This document shows positions 33,548 through 44,995 of a stretch of 64,000 nucleotides of DNA, piece after piece (position 1 is the first letter of the stretch; the number at the start of each line of letters is the position of its first letter). The stretch comes from Isoetes taiwanensis (lineage: Eukaryota; Streptophyta; Lycopodiopsida; Isoetales; Isoetaceae). A model generated the notes under the pieces. It did not search any database, was not told where the DNA came from, and saw only the letters and a program-made list of their open reading frames with translations. Both the position numbers and the translations under genes were made by a program. The stretch is taken from positions 7,962,445 to 8,026,444 of the forward strand of contig JAJEKV010000008.1 in NCBI GenBank assembly GCA_021234155.1. Direction: 5' to 3'.

Positions 33548-34655
33548 TGAAGAATAAGAATAAGAATAAGAATAAGAATAGATTTTTAGCGTCCACAGAG
33601 ACCAATTAGCCTATGGGACCCAAACCAAAAAGAGAGCAGCAAGCCTATTGACTGACAGGATTAAAAAACCCCCGCCCCGAAGGGTTTTCGAGGGAAAAAC
33701 CTTAGCAGTAATAAGTATGCTGGAAGGACACAACTGAGTCCGTGCATCCATAACCTCCTGGAGGTATGACCCCAACAAACCCACTGACGCCGTAGTCAAT
33801 AACTGATGCAACGGCTGGCCATGCACTAGTAATCGAGCATATCGCTCTCGGATATGAGCAAATGCTAGGCAGATCTGGAGGACATGACATTCATCCTCAA
33901 TAGCACCCTGGTGGCAACACTGGCAAACCCTTTGCTCCCGTGCTTCCCGAGCCCAACGTCCTGTTTCAATGCGGAGGCGATGTGCACCCGTGCGAATGGA
34001 AGCTACAAGTCTGCGCTTCTTCATGGGCAGCCGGGTGTACAAATCTTGGTGTGGGCCTCGTGAGCCTAGGATTGACTTCTTTGCGATAGTGTGCCCGACT
34101 TACGTCGCGTCAAAGCATCTGCATCCCAGAGCTTGCGAAGGAAAGTAGCATCTAGGTACAGCTTAAGTGCCTTGCGATCTTTCTTTGTCCTGACCTGGAC
34201 ACATCTGTTTGCCTGCACACCCCAGCGTGAGAACCACTGAGCTTGCTTGTCTTTCCAGCAGGATTTCAGGTGTTGAGGACCCATCGCCGTGGCCAAATCA
34301 AGGTTGGACAAGCGTGTATCAGCCATAGCGACCACCTTCTGGAAGTAAACGATATGGCGTTCCAATGCAGCCCGTTGAAGGGGCAGAAAGCCTGTCTCCT
34401 GAAGTAGGATCTGGTATGGAACTGTGGACTTCACCCCAAGGGCCCATGCCAAGAAGGCCTTCTGCACCTGCTCAAGATCATTCCAGGTGCTAAGGGATAT
34501 CACCGGACCCCACACTTCTGCCCCATACAAAAGGGCCGGCTCGACCAAGGCCCGAAACAGGTGTGATTGATGGCCCCAGGCATACAAGTCTGCCTTGTGG
34601 CTGTTGTTCGCATGGCATATAGTGCCTTCAAACCCGCCGCGACAAGAGAATGCCT
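33548..34655 (-). mobile_element. 5'-truncated LINE with (AATAAG)n tail
   Basis: The tail of GAATAA units (33548-33582) is followed, reading towards higher coordinates, by the conserved terminus (CGTCCACAGAG, CTATGGGACCC) and the hairpin at 33651-33709. Next comes the C-terminal coding part of ORF2. That part has a zinc-knuckle-like segment, RVCQCCHQGAIEDECHVLQIC, preceded by LRIETGRW, and further upstream the post-RT segment HLFRALVEPALLYGAEVWGP. The matching sequences in the 49.4-53.6 kb copy confirm the family. Coding is split into two frames (34042-33611 and 34587-34066), plus a shifted scrap to about 34640. Truncation is at about 34655, directly against the TGACG array. Inactive. Confidence 0.88.
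33651..33709 (-). other. LINE 3' stem-loop (UUCG tip)
   Basis: On the minus strand, outer ACTG/CAGT arms close a loop. Inside are GGTTTTTCC and GGGGTTTTTTAATCC, with a CCC-TTCG-GGG minihairpin at the tip. The tetraloop is UUCG here, while it is GAAA in the copies at 32.8 and 60.7 kb. The outer stem is shorter than in those copies. Confidence 0.7.
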
Positions 34656-35110
34656 GTTCTGCGTCAGAAAATACGTCAGAAAAATCTTATGTGTTTTTTC
34701 GAGACCGACGAATCGGACGAAAATTTTCGCGAAAATTGGCGGTAAAAGTTCGGAAAAAAAAATTCGATGAAAAATCGGACGCGATAAATTTTCCGAAGAC
34801 GAAAAGTCCGGACGAATAAAATGACGCTTAAAATCGTGAAAACCCCGAAAAATTTGTGACGCAAAATTTGACGAAAACTGTGACGAATATTTTTGCGATT
34901 AATCTGATGCAAAGTCTGACGAATAAAATGACGCAAAATCTGACGAAAAACCTGACGAAATTTTTGACGCAAAATTTGACGAAAAATCTGACGAATATTT
35001 TTGACGATTAATCTAACGCAAAGTCTGACGAATAATGTGACGAATACTTCTGACGATTAATCTGACGAAACTTCTGACGAATGTTCTAACGATTCTTTTC
35101 GTCAGTATAT
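34656..35110. repeat. TGACG-rich quasi-periodic array
   Basis: From about 34820 to 35090 there are about 17 direct TGACG words, spaced mostly 10-20 bp apart, in contexts such as AATCTGACGAAAA, TTTGACGCAAAA and CTGACGAATA. The left part (34690-34815) has related CGGACG and TCGGACGAAAA words. Inverted CGTCAG words flank both ends (34657, 34671, 35098). It is CpG-rich in an otherwise CpG-poor region. A minus-strand open frame through it gives repeated FRQILRxKF-like strings, a by-product of the repeat. TGACG is the core of the as-1/TGA-bZIP binding site, but function is unproven. Confidence 0.85.
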
Positions 35111-36507
35111 TCATCAAAATATTCGATTTGTTAGCTTTAGGTCAACATTACAGGTTTCCAGACTTATTTTTAGAAGTTGCATGACTTCATACATACCAAA
35201 GGAACAAGGAATGCTCATATGCATGTAGATATGAAACGTTTTACAATCTATTTCAAACATGTCGAATAGTTAGACGAGGTAAATTGTACAATGTCGTCTT
35301 GTCTTTGGAAAGGATAATTAATCGTCTTGTCTTCGGAAAGGAGAATTAATCAAGCAAGTCTTAAAGCTGACTGCAAGTGCATAGTCGCACGCTCTGGTGT
35401 TTGATGAAACAATCATATAAAGTTTGAAGAAAAAGTGTGGCATCTAAAGAAACGGAAAAGGATAAGTTCAACCCAAATCCTTTTTGTGAAAGAGAAAACC
35501 ACAAAGTACCCTTACATTGTCCAGTCCAACACCAGAATGCCATGCCATACTCAAACAGAGATGTACTTCCAAATATGCAATGTATGTGTTTGCTAGACAA
35601 AATTACAATGCCATTTAGCACTCAAATAGAGTAGATGTTTTTTATACAATGTGTAAGGGCTGCATACCAAAGCAAACGTATTTTTCAAAGTTCCTTAAGA
35701 AGAATTGTCTAAGGTTCAGCATGTTCTACTAAAGTATGTTAATCCAACTTGATTCTTAAAGCATAGATTCAGTTGCGATGTTACGGACCTTAATAATAGA
35801 CACCATAGCAAATGTAACCCAACATAAATACCTTCCAATTTAAGCACAAGATCAAAGCCCCACTTTGAAGCAAATTTGTGTGCATGTCATTTCTATAGAG
35901 ATGCACAAATATTAGTTGAGCCAATAATTTCATTTAAATTGGCTCCGATCAGTTGCAAAGCCTTGTGCAGAGCCTCTGAATGCAAAGCCTCCAGTACAAA
36001 GCCTTCTGTAGAGCCTCCGATGCAAAAAAATCATAGCCTTACACTAAAGCCCATCTTCATCTGAGGCTATGGCCTTTGTCTACGTTTTCTGTGAGTCTGT
36101 GGCCTTCGTCTGCGTCGGCAAGGCTATGGCGGGTTTTTTGGAGGGCTATGGCAAGGATATTGCCTTCTAGGTTTTTTGTAGGACTATGGCTTTCGTTTGT
36201 GTTTCGGCTATGGCATTATGAAAGGAGGCAAGAAAGCATAACTGTGTTGGCAACACCACTTGAGGGCCGCCAAAAAAAGCACCCAAAGATTACCTGGATG
36301 CAAAAAAGTGTGTAATCTTAAGTAATCTGGGCTGACAAAGGTTACATAAAATAAAAACACTCTGAAAGGGCGAAAAATTGATGGTCTCATCTTTTTTAAA
36401 TATGAAAATTTCGTTGCATGTGTTTTGGGGGTAAAGAATTTTCACCGAACCCCTCTTTTTTCCTTCTTCAACGCCCAAAAGGATATCCGGGAAACCTAAT
36501 CCAACAT
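35111..36507. other. Gene-free stretch
   Basis: No gene. Short repeated phrases occur: 'cgtcttgtcttcggaaagga.aatta' twice at 35293-35350, 'gcaaagcct' and 'agagcct' near 35955-36020, and 'ggctatggc' several times near 36060-36215. No known repeat family recognised. Confidence 0.6.
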
Positions 36508-36700
36508 TTTTTGGGTTGCCCCTAAGGGGGCAAACCCTTGTTTATGTGGGTTTTTGGCATATCCTAGGTATATACTGGAATATACCTAGAATATCTTTGG
36601 TGGATTTGCTAAAACCCACTATTAGTCAGAAATGCCGTGTCACCTTCCTTGTGGATGGCGGATGCTCCAACCGGGTAACTGGCAGGGCCCTTTAGGTTAC
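36508..36700 (+). repeat. Hairpin-rich dispersed repeat (GGGTTGCCCC family), copy 1
   Basis: TTGGGTTGCCCCTAAGGGGGCAAACCC forms a hairpin, followed by 'ttgtttatgtggg', 'ggcatatcctaggtatat', 'cccactatt' and 'aaccgggtaactggca'. Shared with 42160, 57689 and 58531. Ends are unclear. Confidence 0.8.
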
Positions 36701-36839
36701 TGTGCCGTTCTTGGAGCCTAAGTTAATTTGTATTCTGTCATAGGTAAGATAGCAAAGAGTTATGACGAATCAGGTCGGAAAGTAGCACTACTGAATCCTG
36801 CATGCTTGTATTTGCGAGAGCCCAATTCCACAGCTTTTG

Positions 36840-38476
36840 ATGCGCTACGAGCAAGACATTCCTAGTTTATTGCGAAAATGCAGTAGGGACGACACCAATG
36901 GTTTGGCTAAGGGGAAGCAGATTCATGCTTATCTTACGAGAAGTGGGCTTCTACATGATAGATTTTTGGGCAATCTTGTTGTCGAGATGTATGGAAAGTC
37001 CGGTGACCTAGAAAATACTTTTGGTTTATTCAAATGTATTTCTAAACCGAATGTTTATTCATGCAATATTATGATGGCAACATATACAAGCCTTGGGCAT
37101 GATGCGAAGCCCTCCACTTGTTTAGAAAAATGCCGGATGTAGGCTTAAGGCCGGACATAGTTACATGGAATGCATTGATTTCGACATATGCTCGGCCTGG
37201 TCATGTTGAAGAGGCATTCAAAACATTCACTTTCGAATGAGCAAAGAAGGTATCTATCCCGATGTTTTTTCATGGAATGCCCCGATTTACGCACATGCTC
37301 AACACGGGGTGTGCAAAAAGAGCTTTAGGTCTTTTTCAATCAATGCTGGAAAAAGGGTTAAACCCGATATTGTTTCATGGAATACAAATCATAGCGGGAT
37401 ATGCACAGAAAGGTATGGCGAGAGGCTTTGGAACAATTTCATAAAATGCGAAAAGTGGGTTTCAAGCCGATAAATATACTTTGATTAGCCTCGCTTAGTG
37501 CATGTGCGAACCTAGCATCTTTTGAGCATACTAAGATGATCCATTCTTACTTAGGAAATGAATTACGTTCAACTAATGCTACTTGGAATGCCCTCGTTGA
37601 TGCATATGCCAAATCGGCGATATGGATTTGCGCTTTGGATGTTTTTGAACATATGAATCACAAGAATGTAATAGCTTGGACATCTATCATTGCAGGCTAT
37701 GCAAAGAGGGAAATGGCAATAAAAGCGGTTCAACGGTTTCATGAGATGCGTGAGAAGGAGTTGAACCAAATAAGTTCACATTAGTGTTCATTTTGAGAGC
37801 TTGCCACGACTCTAGCTGCTCTAACAAGAGGGAAGATAATTCATTGTCTTGCAATTGCTAATGGTTTTTTTTCAGATGAAATAATGTGCACCCCGGTCAA
37901 TATGTACACCAAATGTGGCGGTTTGGGGAATGCATTGAGTGTTTTTGACAGGATGCACCTCGGGAGGTGTCATTTAAGTGGACCGCAATGATCACCGGAT
38001 ATGCTCAAAGACGGATATGGTAAGGAAGCCATACAACTTATTCACCAATGCAAACTAGATGGCACTAAAGGCGACGATATCACTTTCATTGCCATTCTTT
38101 CTGCATGTAATTATGGAGGGATGTTAAATGATTGCCATCATTACTTTATTTCCATGGGCAATGAAAATGGCATGTCACCAACAACCTAACATTATGGATG
38201 CTCAATTGATCTTTTTTTGGGAGAGTAGGCTGGCTAGAAGAGGCACATGATTTCATTGATAATATGCCATTGCAACCAGGATGTAATTGTCCGGGCGTCT
38301 CTCGGTTAGTACCTCTAGATTTCATGACGACTTTAAAGTTTGCAAATTATGCATCAGAACACATTATTGAGTTAGAACCATTAGATGCTGTACCATATAT
38401 ATTGCTGTCTAACCTTTATGCTAGGTATGAAGAAAAGAGTAAACAAACAGGGAGATGGAATGGACAAATATCCTAA
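36840..38476 (+). pseudogene. PPR protein pseudogene (PLS type, E domain)
   Basis: Intronless and broken by about six frameshifts or stops. Recognisable pieces in order: an N-terminal GKQIHAYLTRSGLLHDRFLG block with NLVVEMYGKSGDLENTFGLF (36840-37140); PDIVTWNALISTYARPGHVE (37155-37220); a repeat with PDVFSWN and HAQHG (37237-37320); KPDIVSWN (37360); ATWNALVDAYAKS to NVIAWTSIIAGYAKREMAIK (37575-37730); VNMYTKCGGLGNALSVFDRM (37895-37955); DITFIAILSACNYGG (38070-38115); and an E-domain piece (HIIELEPLDAVPYILLSNLY, 38360-38425). Intact PLS PPR proteins bind organelle RNA, often for C-to-U editing. No DYW deaminase follows. The repeated PDxxSWN style with A-G-Y-A-Q/K helices is common in large PPR families of ferns and other non-flowering vascular plants. 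Confidence 0.9.
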
Positions 38477-41400
38477 AATTGAGCTTCACTATCAGGATGC
38501 CAGATTCAGAGCATGTCTGATGCTAGTTCAGCGTTGGAATATCTTGCCTGCCAATGGATCTTGATTGAAAGCTGCTCTATCAAGAAAATTGATCAATGTC
38601 GGCTTGAATTTCTAAGAGTTAATGATGCTATGTGATGTGGTGTTTGAGGAATCATTGATGTGCCAGTTTTTGAAGCACAATCTTATGTTGCTATTATTGA
38701 GCTGGCAATGAAATCAGAGAACATCATTATGCGTCGGAGCTCACCAGCATTTGTCGTGCATTAGAGTTTGTTACAAAATTGAGTATAATTTTTTACATGC
38801 ATATTCATCTGTTATTGATATTGCTGCTCTTCCTGTTTTTCAATCCCCCATGTAGATTTGCATGCTTATTTTGATATGCCTTGCTTTGTTGCATAATTTG
38901 CCAAGTCATTAAAGCTTGAGTCCATCATTCTCATTGTAATATCTCTGTTCAATCTCAAAGAATCTAAATGGCATACCTTAAGGTTATGGAGATCATTCTA
39001 TTCACATTGTAGCTGGGAGAGTATGGTTAACTATTTCTCTTCATTTTTGCAGGCTGTCAACTTAAGTAGCTTTACAGATTAGATTTCCATAATGCAAGAG
39101 GTAATCAGTAAAACATTTTTGCTTCAATTTTTTAGCAAGCCTCCATTTGAATATGATTATTCATGCAGATACCAACAAAAGGAAAACAATGTGCACATGC
39201 TGAGATTCTAGAAGTTCTCTCAGCAGTATGAAACACATCGATTGGCATTAGCTACAACTTGGTCTCCTGTTGTATTGAGCGGGAAGAATTATAAAGGTTG
39301 CTCTAACATCAATCACATTAGAAACCTCGTGATGCTATCAGTGAGAAATGGCCCTTCCCACGTGAGAGACATCCAAACGTAGCATGGATGGCATTTCTCA
39401 AGCTGGTGGCCAAGTAAGTCTTCTGTTCTTATATTGGACTGACTGTTTCATGATGATTGAGATTGTACCACTCTTTGTTTGCTTGAATTTGGTCTTTGTT
39501 GTCGTACAGCGGAACAATGCAACAATGCAGATCTGTAGACTAAGAATTCTCTTGCCCCTTTCATGGCATAAATACTGCTACCCATTACTATGATTTTAAG
39601 GTCAATGTTCGTTTCATAACCTTTGGGAGGCTTTATTTTTTGTTCTCTTGCAAATAGTCTTGATTTCTCACAATTGGGTTTTCTCTACGAGATTGATTAT
39701 GTAAACTACACAGTTTGTTGTGCCATTAAGGAAATTGTGGCAGTAAATGGAAAATCTCCAGGGCCCTAAATCCAACGGCTAGGATTTGATTTGATAACCC
39801 TATCAAATCAAGGGATTTAACTAAAAAAAAGGGCAACCCTATCAAGCTTACCCGGGTTTACCCTATCAAGTCCTGACCCTCCCATTGACCCTCCCATCAA
39901 CTGATTCCTTCTGCAGATATGCACAGTGCTTGCCCTAGATTTACTGGGGCCAAAGCTTGCACTAGATAGGCCTGCCATCTCCATCCGATCAGCCTTTGTG
40001 AAAGAAGCGCAATAGCGGCATGCAAAGTTTATGGTATTTTGCTTGGCTGTGGCGACAAATATCATCAAAGCAGAAGGTTGGATTTTCTTTCACAGGGATA
40101 GTAAGCACAGATCATAAGGCAGGTCTCGGCTTCTTTTAAATGCGGATCATGGTAAGAACAGGCTTTACACACAGAGGGCACATTTGGTAAGAGATGTATC
40201 ATCAGACGAATTTAGGGTAGAGGAGAGTGTCAACAATGTTTTCATGGCAAGCATCTTCGACATCAAATACAGATGGTGACAGTTCGGCATCATTGCTTTG
40301 AATAAACGGTATCGTTGTCATATTTTTTAGCTCTCAGTTAGCTAAAATAAGTAGCTGAATGGGATGTATGCTCTGTAATCTTGATCTGCTTCAGAATTTT
40401 ATTTAATCGGGAGGAAGGAATGCAAAGTTAAAAGGTCATCTCTGCCCACTTTTAAGCTTGAGCATGCGTGCAGACATCAGATCTGTATATGTCAGATACA
40501 TACATGGGGCTTCTTATAGTGAGGCCAAATGGTGGTCAGGCAAAAAATCTTACAAAGAAGGCAGATAACATCTTCTGAAATTCACCAATGATGTTAAAAT
40601 TTGTGAAAATGGCCATCATCTACTTCACAGACGCCAGTACCAAGTATAAGAAGGTAACACCCCTAACTAACGTCTATATCCTCCAGTATGATTTAAATAC
40701 AGAAGAAACAATTATGCTCCTCGGGATCCCATTTAGCTGAAAGTCTTATTCTCTTCTATTCCTTTTCTTTTGTGAATGTCTGGTGGAAGCATTCAACAAG
40801 TTATACAACCAAGTATGTCTACATGGAGTGCAATTTTTGCATCTCCTCATCCTTGCGATTCTTGTATTATTGTTGTTGTTTCAGGTACTCCGGCAGATCT
40901 AGCTGCAAACATGTACACATCATGGCAGTCTTGGTTGCAAATGGAGCTTGCTATTGACAACGGCCTTTTTTTCCTTTGCCACTAGGACAGTGATGCGCAC
41001 TCTTCGATGCTGCCTGAGTTCAGCGTTGATGTCAATCCTGCACATTTTATGCATACCACAATAGAATTATAACAGTGGTTTCAAGTTAAACAGATTTGTT
41101 GATTGTCCTTATGCTCATGTTAGCTTTGCGAGGCAAATTCAAAACATACAGGATGTTATGCCAAAGATTTCTTAAATACGTTTGCTTCTCTTTGGAACCA
41201 AAGCTTTGCTAATTGCCTCTAGGCATTTTGATTTTTTATTCCCTTAATCCAAAATGGTGTACCTATTTCATGTAAAATGTAATAATCCACTTAGTTTAGA
41301 AATATAATCTTTTTCAACTTTTAGTTTTCAACTTTTAATATCTTCATACTCTTTGCAAAAGAAGTTAGTCATTTGAGGAACTAAAATTTTGGTTGGCCGC

Positions 41401-42159
41401 CAATTTGGATTCATGACCTATGTTGGGTGTTTTTTAATTGATGCATCTTGGAAACGAGTTTATTTCTTCAAATGCTCTATTTAGCTACAACGAAGAAGAT
41501 GCAAATTATACCTAAATGATTGTGGCAAATTCAGGTCTGTTGTCTTAGAGAAAACATTGACCATGTCTTTACAAATGTAGTTGTGATAAATCAATTGATA
41601 ATCACAACCTATGTTAGGTAAAGGATATTGCATGAGTTGGGTTGTTAGGTAAAGGATATTGCATGAGTTAGTTTTACGTGCCCCAGAGGTCATGTAGTTT
41701 AATTGAAGTTTTCCAGTATGTTCCAACTTTAGTAGGGGCGTGGACGAAAACTTGCCCAGAAAATGGCAGGGGAATGACCAATGCATTGTAATTAGAAGTT
41801 GTGTATTCCATAAAATTTTCCATAATACATTTTTTTGTTTTAAGGACATGAGCCTTTATTATTTAGAGAAAGTCACAAACAAAGGACAAATATATACACT
41901 TCCAACTATGGTCAACCACCTTCTAGCCTAAGAACCATCTTCACCTCTACCAATTTTAATTCAATTTTTACAGCCCAGCAATGCTCAATACCAATACGTA
42001 GCAAAATAACAGGGGTTTTTTTTTTGTATTTTTGTACGGTTTTTGCTATGGTTTTTATATGATTTGATGGGCGTATTCTGCGGGGCATACTAATCAGTAC
42101 TTCTAGAGTGCGCCTCGTATTTTTTTTTTCTTGAAATCCATATCTTCACTGGTTTACCC
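38477..42159. other. 3.7-kb gene-free stretch
   Basis: No gene recognised. Contents: a hairpin at 39786-39811 (TTGATTTGATA, ACCC, TATCAAATCAA) with nearby repeats of 'accctatcaa' and 'gaccctcccat', and a 30-bp tandem duplication at 41612-41671 ('gttaggtaaaggatattgca'). Small frames at 40772-40985 have no family features. Confidence 0.6.
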
Positions 42160-42420
42160 CTTTTTGGGTTGCCCCTAGGGGGGCAAACCCTTGTTTATGT
42201 GGTTTTTGGCATATCCTAGGTATATGCTAGAATATCCCTAGGATATGCTGGTGACTGCTCCAAACCTCCTATTTCCTGTAAACTCTCGGTCAGCTGGTAA
42301 AGAACTCCACGTCTCATTTCTTTTGAAGCCAACCGGGTAACTGGCAAGGCAGGATCGGCGCTTATTTATCAGTTACCCGGCAAGGCAGGATCGACGCTTA
42401 TTTATCAGTTGGGCGGTTCG
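42160..42420 (+). repeat. GGGTTGCCCC-family repeat, copy 2
   Basis: Same hairpin as at 36508, then GCATATCCTAGG and its exact inverse CCTAGGATATGC (a second hairpin). It ends in CCGGGTAACTG and its inverse CAGTTACCCGG. Within the end, a 33-bp unit ('ggcaaggcaggatcgrcgct', 'tatttatcagtt') is duplicated. This is the fullest copy. Confidence 0.82.
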
Positions 42421-43565
42421 ATTATAGGTGGATCAGGGCAGTTTAATCCGATACCTCGAAAAAGGGCCTTATTTTGCATCTCAACTTTTTTTCCGGAATA
42501 GACTCTATTTCTTCATGCCTCCTTCCTTCCCCTTTCGTTGGATCTGTCCTTGAACAATTCAAGATTAGTTATGCTGATTGAATGCTTTTTTGCAGGCATC
42601 CTAGCATAGCGATGGTTAATATAGAGGTACATGTCTATAATTCTAGATTTATGATATGTTCATGTTTGATATCTCTTTCATAGGCATGTTTAAGTTCTAA
42701 AATCCCATGTGCGGGCATGTTTCCCATGTTTTTTTGTCCTAGGAGTGAAGACATATCTGAGCCCCATATTTCTTTATCCCATAGCATTCAGAATTGTTGT
42801 TGTTTGGTATATTCAGAATTGTTGTTGTTTAGTAGACTTATGGAAATTAATCATGGCAGATGTGAAGCTATAATGTGTAGGAGTTCTAATGGTTATTATG
42901 TTGATTACCATGACATGAGAAGCTGCTTCAGTATAAGCCTTTTACCAGGATATGCAGCATAGTAAGATGAGTTGCATAGATCAAAAGAAGGATAGTGATT
43001 TGAGGATTACAGAGATGGATTCGCTGATGGAAGAAGTAGCTGGATCATTCAAAGAAAGCTGCAAAAGTTTAGGTCCAAAGCATACAAAAAAAATTCCAAT
43101 TGCAATCAGCTATAATGAAGATGATGGTTGCCCAATGTATTTAAGTGATGGTTGCTCTTGAGAAATTCATTTGACAAAGGATGCTTTTGCCTTGATTTGG
43201 CAAGCTGTCCATACTAAAGCAAAGACAAAGGTGCTGGAGAAATGACCACAGTTTTGGAAACACAACCCAGATGTCCCAACAATTAAACTATTATACCACT
43301 CAAAAGGGTGAATGCTATGGATCAAAAGGACCTTAAATGATTCCATGAATTAGACGCTAGAAATTGTCCATTGGATGATGAGGATAAAACGCCAGAAGTC
43401 GTTGAAACAGGAACCAAGCGGTCAATGGGAACGTCACTTAAGAAGATTGTAAAAGATCCCAACAGCTGAAACAATCTGCACTTGTAAAGAAAGAAGGGAA
43501 TTGAGGAAGCAATAGCAAAGACATTCAACCGATTTGATAACAGACACGGCAAGGTCTTATGGCTC
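42421..43565. other. Unassigned, possibly part of the helicase pseudogene
   Basis: A 24-bp tandem repeat ('tattcagaattgttgttgtt') sits at about 42786-42835. The open frame 42952-43161 (rich in Lys/Ser/Glu) and the decayed frame after it might be a degenerate N-terminal portion of the helicase-like pseudogene that is clear from 43566. I cannot align it to a family. Confidence 0.4.
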
Positions 43566-44995
43566 AAGCAAAGAGAGACGTCTTGCACAGGCGCTGAGGG
43601 ACATGGAGTTCTCGACATATGCCATGCCTGAATGAAAGCAGGATGCTTTCATTAAGGCACCTTCGTCTAGAAAACAATCTCAGCTGGACATTCTAGAGCA
43701 ATGGCTAAGTTTACCAATATATACATTAACAAAAGAAATTGTCAAAGCTGTGAAAGATAACCAGGCGTCCACTGTCTTGGTCTGGAAAAACAACTCAAAT
43801 GACTGAATACCTGGCAGATGCTGGCTACACTTTATTTGACAAAATAGGTTGTATTGAACCTCGAAGGCAGTGTGTTGCAGAGGAGTTTGCTTACACAGGA
43901 CGTGAAACAGTTATCAAATACATGACAGAGATATGTTCTTAAGAAAACAATTCTAGTTACTAACCTTTCAGAAAACTCAGTTATCATGCTAGATGAAACC
44001 CATGAACAGACTATCTATACCGAGGTGCTCTTTGCTTTGCTGAGATGTTGATTTGAGGAAGCCTTACACGTGTTTGATTGTGACATCGGCAACATATGTT
44101 CCCTAATACCTCATCATCAATTGTTGGAGGGTTATACCCAATAGAGATCTTTTATTCAAAGAACCAGCTGACAAGTTGAGCAGCATAATGACTGTGATGA
44201 TTCATCTACATGTAACAGGCCTGAAGATGATATCCTCCACAGGATAAGAAGAGAATGACACAGGATGCCCACATTCAATATGAAAGGATTGACAGGCTGG
44301 TGCCAAATGCACCACAACTGCTGCTGAAGCCTCCTTGAATATCGAAAGTATTTGCCATGTCATTGATCTTGGATTTGCTAAGCAGAAAGTTCACAATCCG
44401 AAACTTGGATTAGAGTCACTAGTTGTTACTCCAATTTCTCAAGCCTCTGCAAATAGCGGGCAGTGCATGTCGGTCATAAAGGTCCTAAGTGCTACAGGCT
44501 TTATATAGAAAGTGCTTTTATCTTTAGAAAAATGCCTACAATTGTTCCTCACTGAGCAATAGATGAAGAGGGTCGAATTTGGTTGGGCAGAAAAATGGTA
44601 GAGTTCTCTTTGAATCCCTTTCGTGAAACTCTCACCATGCTGGAGGCTCAAAAATAGTTTCTATCATCCTATGCAAAGCAAGCCCAGATTGACCAGAAAA
44701 AGGCAGATCATCTACTGTTGCTTGCAATTTATGAAGCTTGGAAGACAAAGAAATTTCTAAAGTTTTGAGAATTATGTGCAATCATTGAGAAACGTACAAG
44801 GTACTGGCATAAACTTGAAATGATCAGTGCTGGCAAGAAATTCATCAAAAATGGAGTACAGGCTACCTTTTCCATGCAGCTAGAAATGATGCTTAAGAAC
44901 AATACCAGACAGTAATAGAGAATGAGCATGCGTCATTCATCCACGCGGTGCACTATTTCAAAGACAACCAGATAGATGGGGCGATTCAGGTGAGA
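43566..44995 (+). pseudogene. PRP22/DHX8-like DEAH helicase pseudogene
   Basis: Collinear with the helicase core of the spliceosomal PRP22/DHX8 family, but with many stops, frameshifts and deletions, and no introns. Landmarks: RRLAQALRDMEFSTYAMPE (from 43578); [20 protein letters not shown] (43709-43768); a damaged Walker A ([17 protein letters not shown], with the preceding GETG lost); [44 protein letters not shown], where DEAH has become [59 protein letters not shown]; and AQIDQKKADHLLLLAIYEAW. Live relatives release mRNA from the spliceosome in the nucleus. The lack of introns suggests a retrocopy. Dead. Confidence 0.88.

Noticed and set aside
34676..34972. Minus-strand frame with FRQILRxKF repeats, resembling a repeat protein
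   Set aside because: It follows directly from the TGACG-type DNA repeat. The unit spacing is not a constant multiple of three and there is no start or family context.
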